Positions 25,680-35,743 of a stretch of 64,000 nucleotides of DNA are shown here, one piece after another (the first letter of the stretch is position 1; each line of letters starts with the position of its first letter). Made by a program: the position numbers and the translations under genes. This DNA comes from JAVKFY01 sp040223615 (GTDB lineage Bacteria; Pseudomonadota; Alphaproteobacteria; GCA-2731375), in assembly GCA_040223615.1 (NCBI GenBank), contig JAVKFY010000054.1, positions 56,304 to 120,303 on the forward strand, given 5' to 3'. The notes under the pieces were generated by a model. It had not been told where the DNA came from. It saw nothing but the letters and a program-made list of their open reading frames with translations, and did no database searches.

Positions 25680-25710
25680 TTGACAAGGGCACGATGAGCC
25701 TACGTATAAT
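25680..25710 (+). promoter_or_regulatory. Consensus sigma-70-type promoter of the Liv-type operon
   Basis: TTGACA at 25680-25685 and TATAAT at 25705-25710 are both perfect consensus hexamers, spaced by 19 bases (long but tolerated). They point toward the substrate-binding protein gene, with 66 bases from the -10 box to its ATG. Such perfect boxes are rare in this GC-rich window. Confidence 0.65.
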
Positions 25711-25720
25711 GTAATCACAT
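25709..25720. promoter_or_regulatory. Palindrome ATGT-AATC-ACAT overlapping the -10 box
   Basis: An inverted repeat with 4-bp arms overlaps the end of the TATAAT box. GntR/FCD regulators often bind sites of this size, and the divergent gene encodes one. A repressor bound here would block RNA polymerase directly (inference). Confidence 0.5.
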
Positions 25721-25776
25721 ATCAAGGAATGGCCCCGTAGACGGGCCAACGAGGAACGCAATCAAGGAGCAGGGCC

Positions 25777-27012
25777 ATGGCCTCGTACGCGCCAAGAATT
25801 CTTCGATCATTGCTGAGTGTCGCCGGGCTGGCGGCCGTCGCGCTGGCGCCGGGCGCGGCGACGGCCGCCGACATCAGGATCGGCTTGCTGGCGCCGGTCA
25901 CCGGCCCCCTGGCCAAGCCGGGTGCGGAAATGGTCAACGGCTTCAACCTGTATTGGGACCAGGCCGGGCACATGGCCGGTGGTCGCAAGGTCGAGGTCAT
26001 CGTCGCCGACACTACTTGCAACCCGGATCAGGCGCTGACCCAGGCGCGCCGGCTGGTGCAGCAGGAGAAGGTGCACCTGATGGTCGGCCCGCTGTGCGGC
26101 CACGAAGGCCCGGCGGCGCAACAGGTGAGCCAGGAGTCCGGCGTGCCGCTGGTCATGGATCCGTCCGGCGCCGACAACGTGACCAAGTGGAACCGTACGC
26201 CAACGGTGGTGCGCACGGCGGTCTCGTCGAGCCAGATCGGCCACCCGATGGGTGACTATCTCTACAACGAGCTGGGGCTGCGCAACGTCACCTTCATCGG
26301 CCAGGACTACACCTTCGGCCAGGAGGTCACGCTGGGCGCCGCCAAGGTGTTCACCGAACTCGGCGGCAAGGTCGACAAATTCATCTGGAACCCGATCGGC
26401 ACCAAGGACTACGGCGCCACCATCTCCTCGATTCCGGCCGATACCGAGGCCGTCGTCGCAGTTGTGGTCGGCGCCGACCGGGTGCGGCTGTTCGAGGCCT
26501 GGTTCAACTTCGGGATGGACAAGCGCTCGAAGATCTACGGCGGCTACTGGCTGCACGCCGACGTGCTGCCGCAGATGGACGACCGCGCGCTCGGTCTGGT
26601 CGGCAACTCGCTGGTGTACGCCGCCGGTATCGACACGCCGGAGAACAAGGCCTTCGTCACCGAGTTCGCCAAGCGGCACAAGATCGTGCCGTCGTGGTTC
26701 GCCGAGAGCGCCTATACCGCGGCGTTGTGGGTGAAGACGGCGATCGACTCGATCGACGGCAAGGTCGAGGACCGCGACGCCTTCCTGCAGGCGATGCGCA
26801 CGGTGTCGGTGAAGGCCCCGCGCGGGCCGCTGAAGCTCGACGACTACGACAACCCGATCCAGAACGTCTACATCACCGAGATCCAGAAAGTGAACCATCC
26901 GGTGCTCGGCGAGGTGCTGATGAACGTCCCGGTCAAGACCTACGAGGGCGTGTCGCAGTTCTGGACCTGGAAGCCGGAAGACTTCCTGGCGGCCGGTCCG
27001 TACAAGCGCTAA
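25777..27012 (+). CDS. Liv-type ABC transporter substrate-binding protein
   Basis: A 411-residue periplasmic receptor of the branched-chain amino acid/aromatic acid group (Peripla_BP_6 fold). The signal peptide spans about residues 1-31 (ends ATAA). The mature part begins IRIGLLAPVTGPLAKPGAEMVNG, typical of the class. The ATG follows AAGGAG. It heads a five-gene operon under the strong promoter at 25680. Receptors of this type in catabolic loci often bind aromatic acids rather than leucine, so the symbol livK is not used. Confidence 0.92.
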   Translation: MASYAPRILRSLLSVAGLAAVALAPGAATAADIRIGLLAPVTGPLAKPGAEMVNGFNLYWDQAGHMAGGRKVEVIVADTTCNPDQALTQARRLVQQEKVHLMVGPLCGHEGPAAQQVSQESGVPLVMDPSGADNVTKWNRTPTVVRTAVSSSQIGHPMGDYLYNELGLRNVTFIGQDYTFGQEVTLGAAKVFTELGGKVDKFIWNPIGTKDYGATISSIPADTEAVVAVVVGADRVRLFEAWFNFGMDKRSKIYGGYWLHADVLPQMDDRALGLVGNSLVYAAGIDTPENKAFVTEFAKRHKIVPSWFAESAYTAALWVKTAIDSIDGKVEDRDAFLQAMRTVSVKAPRGPLKLDDYDNPIQNVYITEIQKVNHPVLGEVLMNVPVKTYEGVSQFWTWKPEDFLAAGPYKR

Positions 27013-27018
27013 CCGGTC

Positions 27019-27053
27019 CGGCGCGGGACGCCTGCCGATGACGTCCCGCGCCG
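27019..27053 (+). terminator. Intercistronic hairpin after the substrate-binding protein gene
   Basis: A perfect 12-bp GC-rich stem (CGGCGCGGGACG/CGTCCCGCGCCG) with an 11-base loop begins seven bases after the receptor stop. No T-run follows. It probably attenuates transcription into the permease genes or protects the receptor mRNA 3' end, as does the hairpin at 12567. Confidence 0.65.
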
Positions 27054-27111
27054 CATCTCCCTTCCGTCGTTCCAGCGTGCCGCCGCCGGCGCGCCAAGCC
27101 CGTCCGCGACC

Positions 27112-27972
27112 ATGACCCCGGCCATCCTGCAGGCGATCAACGGTATTTCCTTCGCCGCGCTGCTGTTCCTGCTGGCCAGCGGCTTCACGCTGTCCTTCGG
27201 CCTGATGCGCGTGGTCAACATGGCGCACGGGGCCTACTACCTGCTCGGCGGCTATATCGGGCTTACAGTGGCGCAGCAGACCGGCAGCTTCGAGTTCGCC
27301 CTTTTCGCAGGCGGCGCGGCAATGGTCGTGGTCGGCGTCGCCGTCGATCGCTACCTGATCCGCCGCGTCGGCGACAACCATCTGGCGCAGGTGCTGTTGA
27401 CCGTCGGCCTCGCCTTCGTGATCGGCGACCTGTCGCTGGCGGTCTGGGGCGGCGACAACCTGATGGTGCCGGCGCCCGATTACCTGCGCGGCGCCGTGGT
27501 GCTGCCGTTCGACGTCTACTATCCGAAGTACCGCTTCGTGCTGATCGTCCTCGGCCTGGTTGTCGGCGTCGGGCTGTGGCTGCTGTATCGGAAGACCCAG
27601 ATCGGCGCCGTGGTGCGCGCCGGCGTCGATGACCGCGAGCAGGTCAACGCCACCGGCATCGATATCGACCGGCTGTTCGTCATCGCCTCCGGTCTTGCCG
27701 CGTTCCTGGCCGGCATGGCCGGCGTCGCCGGCGGCGCCTTCCTGACGCTCTATCCCGGCGCGGAGTGGGAGATCCTGGTCTACGCGCTTGTCGTGGTCAT
27801 CGTCGGCGGCCTGGGGAGCCTGGAGGGCGCGATGGTCGGCGCACTGATCGTCGGCCTGCTCGACTCCTACGGGCGCTGGCTGCTGCCGGAGTTCTCCTAC
27901 TTCATTCTGTTCGGTCCGATCGCCGTGCTGATGCTGGTCCGGCCGCGCGGCCTGTTCGGGGCCGAGCATTGA
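27112..27972 (+). CDS. livH: Liv-type ABC transporter permease LivH
   Basis: A 286-residue membrane protein with about eight hydrophobic segments. Family landmarks are LRVVNMAHG-type MRVVNMAHGAYYLLGGY, the cytoplasmic loop GAVVRAGVDDREQVNATGIDIDR that contacts the ATPases, and GGLGSLEGAMVGALIVG. It is the second gene of the operon, 99 bases after the receptor gene. Confidence 0.94.
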   Translation: MTPAILQAINGISFAALLFLLASGFTLSFGLMRVVNMAHGAYYLLGGYIGLTVAQQTGSFEFALFAGGAAMVVVGVAVDRYLIRRVGDNHLAQVLLTVGLAFVIGDLSLAVWGGDNLMVPAPDYLRGAVVLPFDVYYPKYRFVLIVLGLVVGVGLWLLYRKTQIGAVVRAGVDDREQVNATGIDIDRLFVIASGLAAFLAGMAGVAGGAFLTLYPGAEWEILVYALVVVIVGGLGSLEGAMVGALIVGLLDSYGRWLLPEFSYFILFGPIAVLMLVRPRGLFGAEH

Positions 27973-27976
27973 GGCG

Positions 27977-28924
27977 ATGAACACGACTCGCGCCCTGCTT
28001 TACCTGCTGCTGCTGGCGGCCGTCCTGGCGCTGCCCGCTGTCGCCGGGCCGTTCTGGACCGGACTCGCGACCCAGGTCTACGTATTCGGCCTGCTGGCGC
28101 TTTCCGTTGACCTGCTGCTGGCGCACACCGGCCTGTTCTCGCTGTGCCACGCGTCCTTTTTCGCGGTCTCGGCCTACACGGTGGCGATCCTGCAGACGCG
28201 GCACGGCCTGCCGACCATCGCCGCCGCGCCGGCCGGGCTCGCCGCCGGCACCATGCTGGCGATGATCTTCGGCATCGCGGTACGGACCCGTGGCGTCTAC
28301 TTCATCCTGATCACCATTGCGCTCGGTTTCGTGGTCTGGGGCGTGGCCTACCGCTGGTCGTCCTTCACCGGCGGCGACAACGGCGTCACCAACGTGCCGT
28401 TCCCGGCGATCGGCCCGGCGGCGATCACCACGCATACGCAGTACTACTACCTGGTGGTGGCGGTGATCGTGGCCTGCGGTATCGGCTACACGGTGCTGGT
28501 GTCTTCTCCCTTCGGGCTCGGGCTGCGCGGTATCAAGGCCAGCGAGACGCGGATGCGCTCGCTCGGGTACCGCACCGGCTTGCACCTGTACTGGGCCTTC
28601 GTGATCTCCGGCCTGGTCGCCTCGCTGGCCGGCGTGCTCTACGTCTACTACAACCGCTTTGTGAATCCGGTGACCGGATCGTTCCAGATCTCGGTCGAGG
28701 CGGCGCTGATGGCCATTGTCGGCGGTACCGGCACGCTGCTTGGTCCGTTCCTCGGCTCCGCCGTGGTGCTTGGTCTGCGTAACTGGGTCAGCAGCTTCTT
28801 CGAATTGCATCTGATGGTGATGGGGCTGGTCTTCATCTGCACGGTGCTGTGGGCGCCGGAGGGTCTGGTCGGTCTGGTGCGGCGACTGGACATCTGGCGG
28901 CGGCTCAGGCGCGACGCGTCATGA
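27977..28924 (+). CDS. livM: Liv-type ABC transporter permease LivM
   Basis: A 315-residue membrane protein, partner of LivH. It shows the N-terminal hydrophobic helices, LSVDLLLAHTGLFSLCHASFFAVSAY, the coupling loop LRGIKASETRMRSLGYRT and GGTGTLLGPFLGSAVV. Its stop overlaps the LivG start (ATGA). Confidence 0.94.
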   Translation: MNTTRALLYLLLLAAVLALPAVAGPFWTGLATQVYVFGLLALSVDLLLAHTGLFSLCHASFFAVSAYTVAILQTRHGLPTIAAAPAGLAAGTMLAMIFGIAVRTRGVYFILITIALGFVVWGVAYRWSSFTGGDNGVTNVPFPAIGPAAITTHTQYYYLVVAVIVACGIGYTVLVSSPFGLGLRGIKASETRMRSLGYRTGLHLYWAFVISGLVASLAGVLYVYYNRFVNPVTGSFQISVEAALMAIVGGTGTLLGPFLGSAVVLGLRNWVSSFFELHLMVMGLVFICTVLWAPEGLVGLVRRLDIWRRLRRDAS

Positions 28925-29670
28925 CCGAGGCCCCGGCAGTCCAGGTCGACGCGCTGAGCAAGGCGTTCGGCGGTCTGCGCGCCGTGGACGGCGTGTCTTT
29001 GACCGTGGCGCCGGGCGAACGCCGAGTGCTGATCGGTCCGAACGGCGCCGGCAAGACGACCTTGTTCCATTGCATCTTCGGCACGCTGCCGGCCAGTTCC
29101 GGCCGGGTGTTGCTGCATGGCCATGACGTGACCAGCTTGCCGGATCATCAGCGTGCCGCGCTCGGCATGGCCCGCACCTTCCAGATCTCGGATGTCTTCG
29201 CCGAGCTGACGCTGGCCGAGAACCTGACCCTGGCGATCATCGGCACCGACCGGCGCAAATGGTCGATGCTGCGCCGCGTGCCGCGCTTCCCGGCAGTGCG
29301 CGAGGCGGCGCTGGAAGGCCTGCGCAAGGTCGGCCTCGCGGCGCGGGCCGATGAACCGGTGCAGCGTATCTCCTATGGCGAGCGACGCCAGCTGGAGTTC
29401 GCACTGGCGCTGTGCACCGGCGCGCAAGTGATCCTGCTGGACGAGCCCTGCGCCGGCCTGTCGCAAAGCGAGCGGCAACGCATCTCGGCGATGGTCGCGG
29501 AACTGCCGCGCGACATCACAGTGCTGATGATCGAGCACGACATGGACGTGGCGCTGGCGTTGGCTGACCGGGTGACGGTACTGCACCGCGGCGCAGTGCT
29601 CTTGGAAGGCTCGCCGGCCGAGGTGCGCGCCGACCCGCAGGTGCACGAGGTCTATTTCGGCCATGCCTGA
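28921..29670 (+). CDS. livG: Liv-type ABC transporter ATPase LivG
   Basis: A 249-residue ATPase. Walker A is GPNGAGKTT (about residue 38), the signature region reads RISYGERRQLEFA, and Walker B is VILLDEPCAGLS. The ATG at 28921 overlaps the LivM stop and is better than an upstream in-frame ATG inside livM. Confidence 0.94.
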   Translation: MTEAPAVQVDALSKAFGGLRAVDGVSLTVAPGERRVLIGPNGAGKTTLFHCIFGTLPASSGRVLLHGHDVTSLPDHQRAALGMARTFQISDVFAELTLAENLTLAIIGTDRRKWSMLRRVPRFPAVREAALEGLRKVGLAARADEPVQRISYGERRQLEFALALCTGAQVILLDEPCAGLSQSERQRISAMVAELPRDITVLMIEHDMDVALALADRVTVLHRGAVLLEGSPAEVRADPQVHEVYFGHA

Positions 29671-30394
29671 GCCGTTGCTCACCGTCCGCGACGTGCATAC
29701 GTATTACGGCGACAGCTACGTGCTGCAAGGCGTCGATCTGACGCTCAATGCCGGACAAGTGGTCGCCATCCTCGGTCGCAACGGTATGGGCAAGACCACG
29801 TTGATCCGCTCCGTCGCCGGCCTGACCCCACCGCGCCAGGGCGACATCCTGCTGCGCGGCGAGAGCCTGCTCGGCCGCCCGCCCTACGCCGTCGCGCAGG
29901 CCGGCATCGCCATCGTGCCGCAGGGCCGGCGCATCTTCACGTCACTCACTGTGCGCGAGAACCTGCGCCTGCCGACCAGTCGCCTGGCCCGCGGCCGCCG
30001 CGACGGCCCATGGACACTTGAGACCGTGCTCGACGAATTTCCCTCGCTGGCCGAACGCATCAACCACTTCGGCGGCTCGCTCAGCGGCGGCGAGCAGCAG
30101 ATGCTGGCGATCGGCCGCGCGCTGATGGCCAACCCGGACCTGATCCTGATGGACGAGCCATCAGAAGGCCTGGCGCCGCGCCTGGTGCAACATGTCGAGG
30201 AAATCCTGCGGCGCCTGAAGCAGCAGCAGCACTCGGTGTTGCTGGTCGAGCAGAATCTGGCGCTGGCACTCGCGATCGCCGACGAGATCTACGTCATGGC
30301 CTCCGGCCGCTTCGTGTTTCACGGCACATCCGCCGAGCTCGCCGCGGCGACGGACGTACTGGAACAGCACTTCAGCGGCGCCAAGATCGGCTGA
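29663..30394 (+). CDS. livF: Liv-type ABC transporter ATPase LivF
   Basis: A 243-residue ATPase, second of the pair. Walker A is GRNGMGKTT, the signature is LSGGEQQMLAIGRAL and Walker B is LILMDEPSEGLAP. It overlaps livG by eight bases and ends the operon. The 143 bases to the convergent ligase gene show no clear terminator. Confidence 0.94.
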   Translation: MPEPLLTVRDVHTYYGDSYVLQGVDLTLNAGQVVAILGRNGMGKTTLIRSVAGLTPPRQGDILLRGESLLGRPPYAVAQAGIAIVPQGRRIFTSLTVRENLRLPTSRLARGRRDGPWTLETVLDEFPSLAERINHFGGSLSGGEQQMLAIGRALMANPDLILMDEPSEGLAPRLVQHVEEILRRLKQQQHSVLLVEQNLALALAIADEIYVMASGRFVFHGTSAELAAATDVLEQHFSGAKIG

Positions 30395-30537
30395 GACGCC
30401 CCCGGCTAGCTTGCAGGCTCATTGTCGAAGGGTCGTGCCACGTCGCCCAAGCAATGGAAGTCCGCCACCGCACGGCGGCCAAAGCGAACGTCCAATGTCG
30501 GCGTCTGGCCGCAAGCTGAGGCCAAGCAACAAGCCGG

Positions 30538-32028
30538 TCAATCACGTCGCACCTGTTCGCGCAGGCGGCGGTAGTCGATCTTGTTGGTGCCGGCGAGCGG
30601 CAGTTCGTCGACGACATAGACCCGGCGCGGATGCTGGTAGGCCGGTGCCTCGTTCAGCGCGAACTGCTTGATCTCGTCCTCGGTGATCGTTTGGCCGCGC
30701 TTCGGCACCACGAAGGCATGCGGCAGTGTGCCCTTGATCTCGTCGTCGACGGCGACCACGGCGGCCTGGTGGACCGCCGGGTGCTGCAACAGCGTCTCTT
30801 CCACCGTCGCCGGGTAGAGGTTGTAGCCGCCGACCACGAACATGTCGTCGTCGCGGCCGACGAAGTAATAGAAACCTTCAGCGTCGCGGCGTACCACGTC
30901 GCCGGTATTGGCGAAACCGTCCGATGTCAGCCGTTCGGCGGTAACGTCGGGCAGTTTGTGGTAGCCGGCCATCAGCCGCGGGTTCTTCACGTAGAGCACG
31001 CCCTGGTTCGGGTTCGGCCCGCCGACCAGCTTGACCTCACAGTCGGGCAGCACATAGCCGATGGACAGCGGCGGCGGCGGCTTGCCGTCGGGGTGGTTGC
31101 CGAAGATCGCCACGCCGGCCTCGGTGAAGCCGTAGCCGTTGCGCACCATGCACCAGGGGAACGCCTCGGTGACCTGTGCCTGAAGCTTCTCCGACAGCGG
31201 CGCCGAGCCGATCAGGATGAAGCGCAGCGACGTAAGGTCGAGGCGGTCGAGCAGGTCGCGGCGCTGCATGATCAGCGCCATCATCGTCGGCACGGTCTGC
31301 AGGTTGGTGACCTTGTGATCCTGGATCGCGCGCAGGTAGCCCTCAACCTCGAAACGCTCGAACATCACCAGCGCACCGCCCTGCAGGAACACGCTCTTCG
31401 CCGCCAGCATGGCGTTCTTGTGATAGAGCGGATGGGCGATGATGATCCGCGTCGTCGGGTCCAGCGGCCGCTGTGGCGGGTGCATCGCGGCGATGCCGGA
31501 CAGCACGCCGCCGTGCGACATCATGATCCCCTTCGGCACGCCCGTGGTGCCGGAGGTGTAGGGCTGGAAGGCGATCTCCGACGGATCGGGGCGGTGGCTC
31601 TCGAACGGGCCGGGATCGGCGAAGTCGGTGTAACCGTCGCCGTCGAGCACGATGGCCGGGGTGCCGGCGGGTACTTTGTCGCGGCGTTTGGCGTCGACGA
31701 AGGCGAGCTTGGCGTCGCCGCGCTCGACCACGGTGGCAAGCGTCGCGTCGGGCAGCTTGATGTTGACCTGCAAGGGAATGCAGCCGGCGCGCGCCGCGCC
31801 GAAGAAGGCTTCCACGAAGGCGACCGAGTTGGCGGACATCACTGCGACCCGGTCGCCGGGCTCGAGGCCGGCACGCCGCAGACCGCGCGCCACCGCGTCG
31901 CAGCCGGCGTTCAACTCGGCGTAGCTGACCTCGCGCGGTTGCGCGCCGGTCAGGTCGACAATGGCGGTGGCGCCGCTGTCGCGCCGGTTGGCGAACAGAT
32001 CGCCGAAATTGCCGCTTTCGGGAAGCAT
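30538..32028 (-). CDS. AMP-dependent acyl-CoA/aryl-CoA ligase
   Basis: A 496-residue ANL-superfamily ligase that adenylates a carboxylic acid and forms its CoA thioester. The P-loop-like motif is YTSGTTGVPKG (about residue 160), the A5 region NGYGFTEAG, the hinge VGRDDDMFVVGGYN (about residue 390) and the catalytic Lys in LAGTNKIDYRR near the end. It resembles the ligase at 41286 (YYFVGR-DDMF, APAYxHPRRV, NKID). It is the last gene of a nine-gene leftward operon starting at 40341. Confidence 0.92.
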   Translation of the reverse strand: MLPESGNFGDLFANRRDSGATAIVDLTGAQPREVSYAELNAGCDAVARGLRRAGLEPGDRVAVMSANSVAFVEAFFGAARAGCIPLQVNIKLPDATLATVVERGDAKLAFVDAKRRDKVPAGTPAIVLDGDGYTDFADPGPFESHRPDPSEIAFQPYTSGTTGVPKGIMMSHGGVLSGIAAMHPPQRPLDPTTRIIIAHPLYHKNAMLAAKSVFLQGGALVMFERFEVEGYLRAIQDHKVTNLQTVPTMMALIMQRRDLLDRLDLTSLRFILIGSAPLSEKLQAQVTEAFPWCMVRNGYGFTEAGVAIFGNHPDGKPPPPLSIGYVLPDCEVKLVGGPNPNQGVLYVKNPRLMAGYHKLPDVTAERLTSDGFANTGDVVRRDAEGFYYFVGRDDDMFVVGGYNLYPATVEETLLQHPAVHQAAVVAVDDEIKGTLPHAFVVPKRGQTITEDEIKQFALNEAPAYQHPRRVYVVDELPLAGTNKIDYRRLREQVRRD

Positions 32029-32037
32029 GGCGTGGCC

Positions 32038-32898
32038 CTATTCGTGGAAGCTCAAGACGGTGCCGTGGCTCACCGGCGGTCCGACCCAGATACCGCCACT
32101 GGCCTCGTTGAACGCGACGCCGTTGGCCTGGAACACCTTGCGCGTCGCCTTCAGGTCGCGCACCCGGAAGGCGCAGCCCATCGACGACGGGCGCATCGGC
32201 GGGCGTATGCCGGGATAGGCGCGCGCGAAGGCCGAGTCGTCGTAGACGGAGAGCTGGCTGCGGGCGAGCTGGAAGCGGGCCAGCCCGGCCTCCGGCAGTT
32301 CCGGCGAAAGATCGAACAGCCGGGCGATCCGCGCCACCGCTTCGGAGAAGTCGCTGGGACAGAGATAGGCATCGTCGATCGCGACCACGCCGTTCGGGTG
32401 CGCCATCTGTTCCGGCCGCCACAGCAGGTCCGGCGTCTTGTGTTCGATGACGATGAAGCGCGCCTCCGGCATCGCCGCCCGCTCGGTGACGATGTTGTGG
32501 AATTCCAGCGTCTCGGTCTTGCCGTCGACCTCGATCTCGCGGCGCAGGATGCGCGGTGCCGGCAGGCCGGGCAGGCGGGAACTCAGCGCCGCATGGGTGG
32601 CGACCGCGTCGTAGTTGCGGCTGGCGATGATGTGCAGTCCCTCGTAGTGGGCCAGCATCTCGGCCGCGGTGCTCCACAAGTCCGGGTTCCAGATGCCCAT
32701 GATCTCCAGATAGCCCTGCTCGAACATGGCGCAGTGGTTGGCCGACCCCATCGGCTGCACCGGGTCGCCGGCCTTCGGGCTGCCCTGGTGGTAGCTTCGC
32801 TCGGTGACCTGGAAGCCGAGTTTGGTGAAGGTCGCCTGCGCGGCATCGAGGTCGGCGACGACGATGCCGACGTGGTCCAGTTCCAGTTCCGGGTCCAT
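32038..32898 (-). CDS. VOC-family protein, glyoxalase-like (long form)
   Basis: A 286-residue two-module VOC protein of the glyoxalase-like type. A His in ELDHVGIVV (about residue 9) and a Glu in GYLEIMGI (about residue 64) fit metal-ligand positions in the first module. A second His may come from the IVIEHKTPDLLW segment. It resembles the protein at 39499 in the HTPELVW/HKTPDLLW-HPNG stretch. A GGGGGAG site precedes the ATG. It sits between the peptide-type ABC genes and an acyl-CoA ligase. Reaction unknown. Confidence 0.78.
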   Translation of the reverse strand: MDPELELDHVGIVVADLDAAQATFTKLGFQVTERSYHQGSPKAGDPVQPMGSANHCAMFEQGYLEIMGIWNPDLWSTAAEMLAHYEGLHIIASRNYDAVATHAALSSRLPGLPAPRILRREIEVDGKTETLEFHNIVTERAAMPEARFIVIEHKTPDLLWRPEQMAHPNGVVAIDDAYLCPSDFSEAVARIARLFDLSPELPEAGLARFQLARSQLSVYDDSAFARAYPGIRPPMRPSSMGCAFRVRDLKATRKVFQANGVAFNEASGGIWVGPPVSHGTVLSFHE

Positions 32899-32923
32899 GT
32901 GTCCTACTCCCCCTGAATTGATC

Positions 32924-33896
32924 TCATGCGGCGGCGCCGAAGCGCGGATAGTCGATGGTCCCGCCGGCGCCGACCTCGACCAGATGGCAGGCGACGGCGC
33001 GTCCGCCGGGCAGGTCGCGCAAGGCCGGTTCGGCGGCGCGGCATTGCTCGACGGCGAACGGGCAGCGGGTGTGGAAGCGGCAGCCGGCCGGCGGGTTCAG
33101 CGGGCTCGGCAGGTCGCCTTGCAGGCGCTGGCGCTGGCGGCGGCGCGCGATCTCCGGGTCGGGCACCGGTACCGCCGACATCAACGACTGCGTGTAGGGA
33201 TGCAGCGGCGTCGACCACAGGCGGTCGCGCCCGGCGACCTCGACGATCTTGCCGAGATACATCACCGCGACCCGGTCGGAGATGTGTTCGACCACCGACA
33301 GGTCGTGCGAGATGAACAGGTAGGCGAGGCCGAATTCGGCCTGCAGGTCGGCCAGCAGGTTGATGATCTGGGCGCGGATCGATACGTCGAGCGCGGACAC
33401 CGCTTCGTCGCAGATGATGATCTTCGGGTTCAGCGCCAGGGCGCGGGCGATGCCGATGCGCTGGCGCTGGCCGCCGGAGAACTCGTGCGGGTAGCGCGAC
33501 GCGGCCTCCGGGCGCAGGCCGACGCGCTCCATCAACCAGGCCACGCGGTCCTTGCGCTCGGCCGGGATGCCGACGCGGTTGACGATCAATGGCTCTTCGA
33601 TGATACGGCCGACGGTGGCGCGTGGATTCAGCGAGGCGTAGGGATCCTGGAAGATCATCTGCACCTGGCGCCGGTGCGGCAGCAGACGGCGGCGGCTGAG
33701 TCGGGTGATGTCGACACCGTCGAGCGTGATGGTGCCGGCGGTCGGCTCGACCAGGCGCATCACCGTCTTGCCGAGGGTCGACTTGCCGCAGCCGCTCTCG
33801 CCGACCAGCCCCAGGGTTTCGCCGGCCTGCAGGTCGAAGCTCACGCCGTCGACGGCGTGCACCAGCCCGGCGCGGGTCGGGAAGTGCGTTGTCAGG

Positions 33897-33919
<23 letters not shown>
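32924..33919 (-). CDS. Peptide/nickel-type ABC transporter ATPase (DppF-like)
   Basis: A 331-residue ATPase. Walker A is GESGCGKSTLG, signature FSGGQRQRIGIARAL, Walker B IIICDEAVSALD. The C-terminal oligopeptide domain has the Cys-rich GCRFHTRCPFAVEQC motif (about residue 290), typical of DppF/OppF and able to hold an FeS cluster in some relatives. It overlaps the preceding ATPase gene by 23 bases. Confidence 0.93.
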
Positions 33920-34897
<978 letters not shown>

Positions 34898-34898
<1 letters not shown>

Positions 34899-35740
34899 CA
34901 CCGGTTCCGCAGCTTCGGGTTGAAGGCGTCGTTCAGGCCATCGCCGATCAGGTTCAGCGCCAGCACCGTGACCAGGATGGCGACGCCCGGGATGGCGCAG
35001 ATGTACCACGAGGTCCGGATCAGCAGCCGGCCCTCGCCGATGAGCCGGCCCCAGCTGGCGATGTTCGGGTCGGACAGACCGAGGAACGAGAGCGCCGACT
35101 CGAACAGCACCGCGCCGGCGACGATCAGCGAGGCCAGCACGATCACCGGCGGAATCGCGTTCGGCAGTATTTGCGTCGCGATCAGGCGCAGGTCGCTCAT
35201 CCCCATCGCGCGTCCGGCGAGCACGAATTCGCGGTCCCTCAGGCTCATGAACTCGGCGCGCACCAGCCTGGCGATCGAGGTCCAGGAGATGATGCCGATG
35301 CCGAGCACCACGTTCTCGATGGTCGGGCCCAGCACCGCGACCAGCGCGAGCAGGAAGATCAGGTTCGGGATGGTCTGGAAGATCTCGGTGAAGCGCATCA
35401 GCGCGTCGTCCCACCAGCCGCCGTAGTATCCCGCCAGCGCGCCGATGGTGACGCCGATGATCGTCGCGACCAGGCTGGCGACCAGGCCGATCAGCAGTGT
35501 CGTGCCGGCGCCGTAGAAGATGCCGGCGGCGACGTCGCGGCCCAGCGAGTCGGTGCCGAGCGGGAAGCGCGCGTCCTGCATCGGCCACAATTCCGACGGG
35601 CCGACGATGCGCAGCGGGTCGTGCGGAAATAGCCACGGCGCGCTGAACGCCATGATCACCACGACGACCACGATGGCGAGCCCGATCAGGGCGGCGCGGT
35701 TGCGGCGATAGCGTCGCCAGAATGCCGCGAGCACGCCCAT
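34898..35740 (-). CDS. Peptide/nickel-type ABC transporter permease (DppC-like)
   Basis: A 280-residue permease with an N-terminal helix (ALIGLAIVVVVVIMAF), the GTDSLGRDV motif after it and five further helices. The EAA-type coupling loop is FVLAGRAMGMSDLRLI. It lies three bases after the DppB-like gene. Confidence 0.94.
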
Positions 35741-35743
35741 GGC

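Noticed and set aside
25807..27984. 725-codon minus-strand open frame opposite the Liv-type operon
   Set aside because: Antisense of the receptor and LivH genes; composition is typical of high-GC shadow frames and no domain is visible.
30631..32916. 761-codon plus-strand frame opposite the ligase and VOC genes
   Set aside because: Antisense artefact; repetitive charged composition and no start context.
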